Shown: positions 30,206 to 38,462 of the stretch, in pieces
Layout: every line of letters begins with the position of its first letter
Numbering within the stretch: the first letter of the stretch is position 1
From: Clostridia bacterium
Lineage (GTDB): Bacteria; Bacillota; Clostridia; Oscillospirales; Acutalibacteraceae
DNA length: 46,924 nucleotides
NCBI GenBank assembly: GCA_029226955.1
Contig: JAQXZA010000150.1
Coordinates: 1-46,924, forward strand
Direction of reading: 5' to 3'
Notes under the pieces: model-generated
Database searches by the model: none
What the model was told of the DNA's origin: nothing
The model's input: the letters and a program-made list of their open reading frames with translations, nothing else
Translations under genes and position numbers: made by a program

Positions 30206-30967
30206 TTATATATTCATTGCTGCAAGAGCCGAAAGATATTCCAGTGTCGGCACAAATTCACTTGTACAGGATTCACTTTCAAATATTTTTTCTCCCTGTC
30301 TGAAAGCAAACACCTTGCACATAGGCAAGCCTTTCCAACCGTCGTCAAGCGGTTCTGTTGAAAATAAAAAGCCATTTTCCGTATACTTGTATGAAAGTGT
30401 GTTGTGCATATTTTTGTGAATATACAGAATATCTCCGTCAAAAATCATAAGATTCAGTTTATTTCTCGGCGAAAGATTATGTGCAAGAATATCAACAATA
30501 TCAAACCTCTGTCTTTCGTCAAGTTCACCGCACTGAGAAATTTTATAGTTTACAAGGTCAAGAAGATACAGAAATATCCTCTCGGAATCAGTATCGCCGT
30601 TCTGAATATTAAGATATTTCATTAGCTTGTTTCCTGAATAAATAGTGCCGTTATGAATAAGCGTCCATTGTCTGCCTGAATTATCAGTAGCTGAATAAGG
30701 GTGACAGTTTTCAGGCTTTTTCTTTCCTACGGTAGCAAGCCTTATATGTGCAAGAAGATTTTTCTGAGGTATTGTCTGTTCGATAACATCATTTAGAATC
30801 TTACTTTCAACAGCGGAAACAGGTTCTTTTATAATCTGAATTTGTCCGTCGCAAAACCTCATCATTCCCCAGCCGTGCGGATGTCTTACACTATGGCTGT
30901 AAAAGATTTTAAGATATTCTCTCAAATCACACGCTTTTGAAAGACTTGCTCCAAAAAGCTCACACAT
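30206..30967 (-). CDS. Class II glutamine amidotransferase (GATase_4 / EgtC/YafJ-like)
   Basis: MCELFGASLSKACDLREYL (N-terminal Cys), HPHGWGMM, LLAHIRLATVGKKKPENCHPY, WTLIHNGTI. Confidence 0.9.
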   Translation of the reverse strand: MCELFGASLSKACDLREYLKIFYSHSVRHPHGWGMMRFCDGQIQIIKEPVSAVESKILNDVIEQTIPQKNLLAHIRLATVGKKKPENCHPYSATDNSGRQWTLIHNGTIYSGNKLMKYLNIQNGDTDSERIFLYLLDLVNYKISQCGELDERQRFDIVDILAHNLSPRNKLNLMIFDGDILYIHKNMHNTLSYKYTENGFLFSTEPLDDGWKGLPMCKVFAFRQGEKIFESESCTSEFVPTLEYLSALAAMNI

Positions 30968-30972
30968 ATAGC

Positions 30973-32154
30973 TTATCTCTCCTTGGTAACTTTGCTTGTC
31001 ATTGTATTCTGAAAATCGTTTTTATACAGTTCATAAACTTTATCGGAATATCTGTTTTTACCGACTAATTTATCAAGCTGAAAATCAAGAATTTCAGAAA
31101 TTTCATCAGAACTGTAATTCTCCGCAAAATATTGTTTCATATCGTTGATAATATCTTTTGCCGAATCAATTATATTTTTTCCGTCAATTTCCGTTTCCGA
31201 CAGGTCAAATTCTGCCGCTTTTTTATGATTTTCAAATGCCTTTTTTTGCAAATCAGAAGTAAATTCAAAATCCGCAAGTGTACTCAGATATACCAGAAAC
31301 AAATATGCAAATTTTAAATCTTCCGTAAATACTCCGACTGATGAAAGCGGATTTATGTCAAACATACGCAGTTCAATATGGTCTGCACCGTTTTTCTGTA
31401 AAGACTCAATGTCATTCTGACCGCAAGGCTTAATTCTTACAGGAACATAAAGTTCTGACGCTGAAATAATCACGCCTTTTTCGATATAATTCTTAATGCT
31501 TTCACAGTATGAATCAAGACTGCTGTAATCAAGAATTGGCACAAAATTATTCCAGTAGCCTTTTGTGCTGTTTCTCATTGAGGATTTTCCGTCAAAAGCC
31601 GTTCCCGACTGACCGTCATTCTCAAAGGATTTATCATAAACAGGACTTGCCGCAGTAAACAAAACAATAAGCCAACTGTATTTTGTCGTCTGTTTTAACA
31701 GGTGCATATAAAAATCGTTTTTGTTTTTTTCGGCATTATAAAAAGACAGATTAAAATGTATTCCTGAATAAAGCATTATTCTTTTGCCGTATTTCTGTTC
31801 AAGGTAACATCTGTAAGTATGCTTTGAACTTTCGTTTCCGTCGAACTTTGCAACTGGAATTTCATCTTCATTTTCAATATGCGGCGGATTACTGTTCAAC
31901 CACAGATATTCACCGTTTTTATTGAGTTCGGTTTCAGCATTTTGTGATAATTCCGAAAGACTTTTAACCGCATTATCAATACTGTTGCAAACGGGAGTAA
32001 TTATTTCAAGCTGATTTTCGCAAAAATCCCTTGACAAATTATCGTCTTTGAAAGGGTGCGGAGTCTGTGCAAGTTTTCCGTTTTTGTCAACTCTCAAAGT
32101 TTCCCGTTCAAGTCCGAATTTACCTTTAAATATATCAGAAGTCAATAAAATCAC
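30973..32154 (-). CDS. Glutamate-cysteine ligase, GshA/GshF-N-terminal type
   Basis: GKFGLERETLRVDKNGKLAQTPHPF; ENQLEIITPVCNSIDNAV; MLYSGIHFNLSF. Confidence 0.88.
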   Translation of the reverse strand: MILLTSDIFKGKFGLERETLRVDKNGKLAQTPHPFKDDNLSRDFCENQLEIITPVCNSIDNAVKSLSELSQNAETELNKNGEYLWLNSNPPHIENEDEIPVAKFDGNESSKHTYRCYLEQKYGKRIMLYSGIHFNLSFYNAEKNKNDFYMHLLKQTTKYSWLIVLFTAASPVYDKSFENDGQSGTAFDGKSSMRNSTKGYWNNFVPILDYSSLDSYCESIKNYIEKGVIISASELYVPVRIKPCGQNDIESLQKNGADHIELRMFDINPLSSVGVFTEDLKFAYLFLVYLSTLADFEFTSDLQKKAFENHKKAAEFDLSETEIDGKNIIDSAKDIINDMKQYFAENYSSDEISEILDFQLDKLVGKNRYSDKVYELYKNDFQNTMTSKVTKER

Positions 32155-32160
32155 CTGTTT

Positions 32161-33546
32161 TTATAATTTACCGTATTCCTTTATATAATAATCCATAGTT
32201 TTTCCGTTTTCAAGACCTTTAATCATTTCTTTTGCCGGATTAGTAAGTCTTTCTGCACGTTCATACAGCGGATTAAGAAGTGTTTTTTCGCCGTGTCCAC
32301 GTCTGTCAAGACCTTCCGACGACAAATCGAGTATTTCAATAAGCCTTGATTTCAAATCCGACTTATTGATAAATTCAGGAATTTCACGCATAGAAAGCAT
32401 TTTTTTAATCTCGTCAGCACTGTATCCGTGAGTATAAATAACGCTGTCATTATCAAGAAGATTTTTCAGCTTATCAAGGTTTTCAATCAGTCCGATATGA
32501 AAAGCCGAAACCGTAAAGCTGTCTTTAATAGGCTGACAGCAACTGCTGCGAAATTCTATTGTTCCTCTGTAAGTAAGGTCTTCAAACTTAAAGCTGCGTA
32601 GATATTGCAAATCCTCAACACAGGGTTCAAGTTCAATTTTCTGATATTTTTCACCGTCGAAATATTCACCCTCAACCTTTTCACGCTTTAAAAAGTCGCT
32701 TATTGGAATTGGTGTGAAATTTACATATTTTCCGTTTCGCATTGTGCAGTAAATACTTGTTGATTTTATATATTCAAGAAGTTCATCAATATTTCTGAGT
32801 TCACTGCCGAACATTCCGACATTATGCGGATTGTAGCCTTGCATACTGTGTTCCCATAGCATATTTCTTGCACACATCAAATCGGGATATTCACTCATAT
32901 ATGAATTTGCAAAAAGCAGAGCTTTGTATGGTTCAAGTTTTCCGAAAGTGTTTATTGTATCAATAAGGCTGTCGTAATAAACATCAAGCTGAACCTGTGA
33001 CGCACTTGTAAAAGTTCCGAAATCGGGACGGTTATGGAAATATCTGTTCGGCTCGCCCTTATGATTTTCATAGGTATGAAGATAGTGAAACAACATTCTG
33101 TATCTTTCATTAGGAATAGGCTTGTTGTGATTTATGTTATAATTAGGATTTATGCCCATACCTGTAAGTGTATAATTTTTTTCGCCAAGCTGTTCATTAA
33201 GCCACTGATAATATTCTTCAAATCTGTCCTTTATTTCAAAAAGGTTCTCACCTTTGCCCATAGAAAGTTCCATATTTGAATATGCACAGTCAAACGACAA
33301 ATCGTCGCCGTTATCTCTTTTTATATAGGAATTTACATTTTTGTCTGTGTCATATCCCCGTGGTTCAAACCCGAAATGTTCACCAAATTTTTTTGCAATT
33401 TCTATCGTTACTGACTCCTCAACAGGTTTATTTGAGAGATTCACAACAGGCATTTCAATTTCAATTCCCGCACATCTTTCTCTTTTTGCTTTTGTAGGCT
33501 TGATGTATTTTTCATATATCGCATTATCTATTTCACTTTGAATCAT
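32161..33546 (-). CDS. Glutamate-cysteine ligase GCS2-like (EgtA/plant-type) carboxylate-amine ligase
   Basis: CAGIEIEMPVVNLSN; LTGMGINPNYNINHNKPIPNERYRMLFHYL; TFTSASQVQLDVYY; YRGTIEFRSSCCQP. Confidence 0.82.
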   Translation of the reverse strand: MIQSEIDNAIYEKYIKPTKAKRERCAGIEIEMPVVNLSNKPVEESVTIEIAKKFGEHFGFEPRGYDTDKNVNSYIKRDNGDDLSFDCAYSNMELSMGKGENLFEIKDRFEEYYQWLNEQLGEKNYTLTGMGINPNYNINHNKPIPNERYRMLFHYLHTYENHKGEPNRYFHNRPDFGTFTSASQVQLDVYYDSLIDTINTFGKLEPYKALLFANSYMSEYPDLMCARNMLWEHSMQGYNPHNVGMFGSELRNIDELLEYIKSTSIYCTMRNGKYVNFTPIPISDFLKREKVEGEYFDGEKYQKIELEPCVEDLQYLRSFKFEDLTYRGTIEFRSSCCQPIKDSFTVSAFHIGLIENLDKLKNLLDNDSVIYTHGYSADEIKKMLSMREIPEFINKSDLKSRLIEILDLSSEGLDRRGHGEKTLLNPLYERAERLTNPAKEMIKGLENGKTMDYYIKEYGKL

Positions 33547-33568
33547 TTTTTAATCCCTCATTTTTCTT

Positions 33569-34429
33569 TTACAATAAAGTAGCAGCTTTTTCAGCTATCG
33601 CAAGCATTTTTTCTCCTTGTTCCGTAAAGTTTGACATATATGTTATTACAAGATTTTTATTCGGATAAACAAGGCTTTTTTGTCCCCATTTTCCGCTTAT
33701 TCTGAAACTGTCGTTATTTATCCATATAAAATAGCCGTAACCACCGTCACTATTATCAATCTGTTTTGCTGTTGACTGTTTTGCCCAACTTTCAGGCAAA
33801 ATTCTCTGATTGTTATAAACACCGCCGTCAAGATAAAGTCTGCCAATTCTGCTTAATTCATCAACGGTAAGTTCCATTCCCGTTGCACCGTAAAAATGAC
33901 CTTTCGGACAGGTTCTGTAAGGCGGATTGTGAATATCCAGCGGCTCAAAAACTTTCTCGTTAATATAGTCATAAAGCGGCTTTCCGACAGCAATTTCACA
34001 AGCAACACCGACAAGATAGGCGGAAATATTTGAATATGAAAACTTCGGACTTCTGCCGAAATCACTGTTTGACAAAAGCGAAAATTCAATCCAGTCATCA
34101 CCCGACGGACGAAACGGAAAACCCTCAACCGACATTGTAAGAAACCTTTTTATTGTAAGTTTTCTGAAATTTTCAAGCTGTTTTTCACTTAACAGTTCAA
34201 AATATTTTTTATCCAGATAATCGCATAAAAAATCATTCTCGGAAATTTTTCCCTCGCTTTTTGCAATTCCAAAAGCCGCTGATGTTATTGTTTTTGTAGC
34301 CGAATAAATCGGATAGCGTTTATCTTCGGCAAAAAATTTTTTATAAATCAGTTCATTATCCTTATGAATTTCAATTCCGTAAACATCAAGTTTTAAATCC
34401 TGTATTTCTTTTTCGATAAATTCAAGCAT
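33569..34429 (-). CDS. Serine hydrolase (beta-lactamase/class C family)
   Basis: SATK (SxxK) in YPIYSATKTITSAAFGIAKSEG; YSN motif FSYSNISAYLVG. Confidence 0.9.
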   Translation of the reverse strand: MLEFIEKEIQDLKLDVYGIEIHKDNELIYKKFFAEDKRYPIYSATKTITSAAFGIAKSEGKISENDFLCDYLDKKYFELLSEKQLENFRKLTIKRFLTMSVEGFPFRPSGDDWIEFSLLSNSDFGRSPKFSYSNISAYLVGVACEIAVGKPLYDYINEKVFEPLDIHNPPYRTCPKGHFYGATGMELTVDELSRIGRLYLDGGVYNNQRILPESWAKQSTAKQIDNSDGGYGYFIWINNDSFRISGKWGQKSLVYPNKNLVITYMSNFTEQGEKMLAIAEKAATLL

Positions 34430-34435
34430 AAATTT

Positions 34436-35377
34436 TTACTCCGTCTTATCCGAATACAAACCTGTTGAAATATAGCGTTCGCCACCGTCCGGCAAAAGCA
34501 CACATATTATTTTGCCCTTGTTTTCTTCACGCTTTGCAATTAACTTTGCCGCCCATAAAGCCGCACCCGACGATATTCCGACAAGAATACCCTCTGTTCT
34601 CGCAAAGATTCTTGCCGTTTCAAATGCGTCATCATTTTTTACGGTAACGATTTCATCATAAATTTCCGTGTTAAGTATATCAGGTACAAAGCCGGCTCCT
34701 ATACCCTGAATTTTATGAGCACCTGACTTGCCCTCAGTAAGAACAGGCGAATCAGCCGGTTCAACTCCGATAACCTTTATATCGGGATTTTGTGCTTTAA
34801 GATATTCGCCTACACCCGAAATTGTTCCGCCTGTGCCTATGCCCGCAACAAAAATATCAACTTTTCCGTCCGTATCATTCCATATTTCAGGGCCTGTGGT
34901 TCTGCGGTGGCACGACGGATTTACAGGATTGGTAAACTGACTCGGCACAAAGCTGTACGGTGTCTGTTTTGCAAGTTCTGCCGCTTTAAGAATTGCCCCT
35001 TTCATTCCGTCCTTGCCGTCCGTAAGTACAATTTCAGCACCGTATGCTTTCAGAAGATTTCTTCTTTCAACACTCATTGTATCGGGCATTGTGAGTATAA
35101 TCCTGTATCCTTTTGAGGCGGCAACCGACGCTAAACCTATTCCCGTATTGCCCGATGTAGGCTCGATAATCACGGAATTTTCAGACAAAAAACCTTGTTC
35201 CTCAGCCTCCTCAATCATAGCGGCGGCAATTCTGTCCTTGACAGAACCGGCGGGGTTAAGATATTCAAGTTTTGCAAGAATTTCAGACTCCAACGCATTA
35301 TTTTTTTCAAAATTTTCAAGTCTGAGTAATGGAGTGTGACCAATCAAATCAGTTAATTTTCTATAAATTTTGCTCAC
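34436..35377 (-). CDS. cysK: Cysteine synthase A
   Basis: LIGHTPLLRLENF; LEYLNPAGSVKDRIAAAMIEEAE; PTSGNTGIGLASVA; GTGGTISGVGEYLK; GTG start. Confidence 0.96.
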   Translation of the reverse strand: MSKIYRKLTDLIGHTPLLRLENFEKNNALESEILAKLEYLNPAGSVKDRIAAAMIEEAEEQGFLSENSVIIEPTSGNTGIGLASVAASKGYRIILTMPDTMSVERRNLLKAYGAEIVLTDGKDGMKGAILKAAELAKQTPYSFVPSQFTNPVNPSCHRRTTGPEIWNDTDGKVDIFVAGIGTGGTISGVGEYLKAQNPDIKVIGVEPADSPVLTEGKSGAHKIQGIGAGFVPDILNTEIYDEIVTVKNDDAFETARIFARTEGILVGISSGAALWAAKLIAKREENKGKIICVLLPDGGERYISTGLYSDKTE

Positions 35378-35549
35378 AATAACATCTCCTTTTTTTACGG
35401 CAACACAGCAAGCAATGATTATAAAGTATCATTTAATATAACCTTGTTATCATATAGTTTTAATAGGTTTTATATATTATATCATATATTTCTGATAAAA
35501 TCAAGCCTTTTTGAAATTTATTCAACACAAACGAATTACATCAAATAAT

Positions 35550-35627
35550 TTGAAAAGTCAGAAATTTATCGGTTTAATTCTATTGAAAAGTCAGTAAAAT
35601 CGTGCTAAAATCTTATTGAAAAGTCAG
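35550..35627 (+). repeat. Three 12-bp direct repeats TTGAAAAGTCAG at exact 33-bp period, overlapping promoter elements
   Basis: Copies at 35550-35561, 35583-35594, 35616-35627. Each gives a -35 (TTGAAA); the first two have a -10-like hexamer 17 nt later (TTTAAT 35573, TAAAAT 35606). Confidence 0.9.
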
Positions 35628-35642
35628 AACAGAGGTGATTTT

Positions 35643-36995
35643 GTGTTATTCCGCAAGATTCAGACACTGATTGAAACACATTTGAAAAGCGATACCAATA
35701 AAATTTTGCTGATTGACGGTGCAAGACAGGTCGGCAAGACTTATATCATTCGTTATGTCGGACAAAAGCTGTTTGAAAACTTTATCGAACTCAATATGGT
35801 AGAGGATTCACTCGGTGACCGACTTTTTGCCGAAGTAAAAACTATTGATGATTTCTATCTTCAAGTCAGTATGCTTGCCGGCAATAAAATGAAACAAAAA
35901 GAAAACACACTTATTTTCATTGATGAAATACAGGCATATCCGCATTTGCTGACATTGTTAAAATTCCTGTCGCAAGACGGAAAATTTACATTTATTGCCA
36001 GCGGTTCACTGCTCGGTGTCACACTATCACAGACAACCTCAATTCCTATGGGCAGTATTCGCAAAGTGCGTATGTTCCCACTGGATTTTGAAGAATTTTT
36101 ATATGCAAACGGACTTGGTGAATTAGTTGTATCAGAAATGCGTAAAAAGTTTGAGCGTGAAGAAGAACTTGATGAACCTACACACAATAAAATAATGGAT
36201 TTATTCCGCAAGTTTTTATTGGTAGGCGGTTTGCCTGACGCCGTAAACTCTTATCTGAACGACCATAATATTCAGCTTGTACGTGAAATTCAAAGCGAAA
36301 TTCACGACTATTATGCCACTGACGCATCTAAATATGACAACGAGAAAAAACTAAAAATCCGCCGTATCTATGACCTGATTCCGTCCAATATGGAAAATAA
36401 GAAAAAGCGTGTAATAGCACAAAGCATAGAGAACAAAAAAGGCAAGTCGTTCAGTGATTACAGTGATGAGTTCGAGTATCTTATAAGTGCCGGTATTGCC
36501 CTCAATGTTCAGGCAATATCTAACCCGGTTTTTCCGTTGATTGAATCGACAGGCAAGAACCTGTTGAAATTGTATCTGAATGATGTCGGTATTCTTACGG
36601 ATATTTTATACGGCAATAATATTCGTGCTATTCTGAATGATGAAAACAGTATAAATCTTGGTTCTGTTTATGAAACTGTTGTTGCAAGCGAACTTATCGC
36701 ACACGGATATAAACTTTTCTATTACGATAACCGAAGTAAAGGTGAAGTAGATTATCTTATTGATGATTATAAAAATCTGTCCGCTGTGCCTGTTGAAATT
36801 AAGTCCGGCAAGGATTATACGGTTCACAGTGCCTTGAACGCTTTTATACAGAATGAAGATTATCATATCAAAAAGGCTTATGTTCTTTCAAACGCAAGCA
36901 CCGTCACTCACAACGGCAAGATAACATATCTTCCGATTTATTATATTATGTTTTTTCAGAACACACCTGATGATATAAAAGACCTGAAATTCTGA
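35643..36995 (+). CDS. DUF4143-type AAA ATPase with PD-(D/E)XK-like C-terminus
   Basis: Walker A DGARQVGKTYIIR, Walker B LIFIDEIQAYP; C-terminal KGEVDYLIDDYKNLSAVPVEIKSGK; RBS AGAGGTGA before GTG 35643 (track start 35616 lies in the repeat). Confidence 0.9.
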   Translation: MLFRKIQTLIETHLKSDTNKILLIDGARQVGKTYIIRYVGQKLFENFIELNMVEDSLGDRLFAEVKTIDDFYLQVSMLAGNKMKQKENTLIFIDEIQAYPHLLTLLKFLSQDGKFTFIASGSLLGVTLSQTTSIPMGSIRKVRMFPLDFEEFLYANGLGELVVSEMRKKFEREEELDEPTHNKIMDLFRKFLLVGGLPDAVNSYLNDHNIQLVREIQSEIHDYYATDASKYDNEKKLKIRRIYDLIPSNMENKKKRVIAQSIENKKGKSFSDYSDEFEYLISAGIALNVQAISNPVFPLIESTGKNLLKLYLNDVGILTDILYGNNIRAILNDENSINLGSVYETVVASELIAHGYKLFYYDNRSKGEVDYLIDDYKNLSAVPVEIKSGKDYTVHSALNAFIQNEDYHIKKAYVLSNASTVTHNGKITYLPIYYIMFFQNTPDDIKDLKF

Positions 36996-37015
36996 TTACT
37001 GCAATCAGTAAATTG

Positions 37016-37059
37016 ACCCTTTCTTTGATAATTATACAACATCAAAGAAAGGGTTTTTT
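37016..37059 (+). terminator. Intrinsic terminator between convergent ATPase genes
   Basis: ACCCTTTCTTTGAT-aattatacaac-ATCAAAGAAAGGGT TTTTT; perfect 14-bp stem with T tail. Confidence 0.9.
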
Positions 37060-37089
37060 AAATCTTAATATACAGGAAAAACATACCTG

Positions 37090-38319
37090 CTATGACAACA
37101 GCCAGTCAATTAAATTAAGAGATTTTATGCCGTCATAGGATTTTATGAAACTTCTGTCCATAGACAATACGATTTTTTCGTAGTTGTCAGGTATCATACG
37201 CAGAGGGCGGAGTTCACGCTCACGGGTTTCAGGTGACTGCATACTTTCTGTGACCTGAATGTATAACTTATCATCAGGTTTTTCCGCAACAAAGTCAACT
37301 TCTGTTTCCCCCACTTTGCCGATATATACACGGTAATCACGACGGATAAGTTCAAGAAAGACAATATTTTCAAGAATATGACCACGGTCAGCGTCACGAT
37401 AACCTAGAAGCATATTGCGAAAGCCTATATCAATAATATAGATTTTCCCAAGAGTTTTTAATAATTGTTTGCCTTTTACATCATACCGACCGACATAAAG
37501 GAAAACATAGGCATTGCGTAACAGAGAAATATATTTTTCTACTGTTTTACCGGCAACATTTTTTCCTTTTAAATTCTGAATGTCGCCTTCATCAGATAAA
37601 ATATTACCTATTTTATTCGGAGATGTTATACTTCCTATATTGGAGCAAAGGAACAATATTATTTTTTGCAACATAGTTTGGTCAACCTGATTATTTTTTT
37701 GAAGAATATCCCTCAGAACAACAGTTGAATAAATACCGTCCAAAGCCTGATTTATTCTTGCCACATCAAACTTATATTCTTTTAATATCGGCATTCCGCC
37801 AAATTGCAGATACCTTTGAAATTTTTCGTCCATTGTAACTGATTTATCAAACTCATAGAATGTAAGAAATTCCTTAAACGAAAGCGGCAGCATACGGATT
37901 TCCACATATCGTCCTGAAAGCAGAGTGGAAAATTCCGTAGAAAGCAGATAAGCATTTGAACCAGTAATATATATATCCACGTCAAAATCAAGACGGAATG
38001 ATTCTATTGCTTTTTCCCAGTGTTCCACGGCTTGCAGTTCGTCAAAAATCAAATAGGTTTTTCCCTCTTTTGAAATTCGTTCACTTACATAATCATAAAA
38101 AGTCAGATAATTTGTAATATCACGATAACGCAAAGACTCCATATTCATATGAATAATATTTGAATCAGCTACTCCATTATCCGTAAGATACTGATGAAAC
38201 AAGTCAAGCAATGATGATTTTCCACACCTACGGATACCTGTAACAATTTTAACCAAATCCACATCTTTATTCTGAATCAACTGTTTTAAATATTCCGGTC
38301 GGTTGATTAACTTAGGCAT
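37090..38319 (-). CDS. DUF4143-type AAA ATPase
   Basis: Walker A GIRRCGKSSLLDLF; Walker B YLIFDELQAVEHWEKAI; C-term GETEVDFVAEKPDDKLYIQVTES; RBS AGGAGGTG. Confidence 0.92.
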   Translation of the reverse strand: MPKLINRPEYLKQLIQNKDVDLVKIVTGIRRCGKSSLLDLFHQYLTDNGVADSNIIHMNMESLRYRDITNYLTFYDYVSERISKEGKTYLIFDELQAVEHWEKAIESFRLDFDVDIYITGSNAYLLSTEFSTLLSGRYVEIRMLPLSFKEFLTFYEFDKSVTMDEKFQRYLQFGGMPILKEYKFDVARINQALDGIYSTVVLRDILQKNNQVDQTMLQKIILFLCSNIGSITSPNKIGNILSDEGDIQNLKGKNVAGKTVEKYISLLRNAYVFLYVGRYDVKGKQLLKTLGKIYIIDIGFRNMLLGYRDADRGHILENIVFLELIRRDYRVYIGKVGETEVDFVAEKPDDKLYIQVTESMQSPETRERELRPLRMIPDNYEKIVLSMDRSFIKSYDGIKSLNLIDWLLS

Positions 38320-38346
38320 AGCACACCTCCTGAATTTATTATTTAT

Positions 38347-38374
38347 ATTATATCTGAATTTCCGACATAGTCAA
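38347..38374 (-). promoter_or_regulatory. Promoter for DUF4143 ATPase
   Basis: Minus strand TTGACT-(ATGTCGGAAATTCAGA, 16 nt)-TATAAT. Confidence 0.7.
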
Positions 38375-38382
38375 TAGTTTTG

Positions 38383-38462
38383 GACTTGCAAATCTGAAAC
38401 TTTATAAAATTCAAGAATTTCCGACTTGCAAGTCTGAAACTTTATAAAATTCAAGAATTTCC
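38383..38462 (-). repeat. Two tandem 40-bp direct repeats upstream of DUF4143 ATPase, overlapping the jetD stop codon
   Basis: GACTTGCAARTCTGAAACTTTATAAAATTCAAGAATTTCC at 38383-38422 and 38423-38462 (1 mismatch); the second holds the palindrome GACTTGCAAGTC. Confidence 0.92.

Noticed and set aside
35380-35520. CymR/Rrf2-type or T-box cysteine regulation upstream of cysK
   Set aside because: AT-rich sequence has some TAAAACTAT-like words but no T-box core (no tGGNACCgcG element) and no convincing CymR consensus.
35550-35627. Possible CRISPR array
   Set aside because: Only three 12-bp repeats with 21-bp spacers, promoter hexamers embedded in the repeat, and no cas genes nearby.
38383-38462. 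Possible CRISPR or IS terminal repeat
   Set aside because: Tandem contiguous 40-bp copies with no spacer and no transposase adjacent; better explained as promoter-region tandem repeats.
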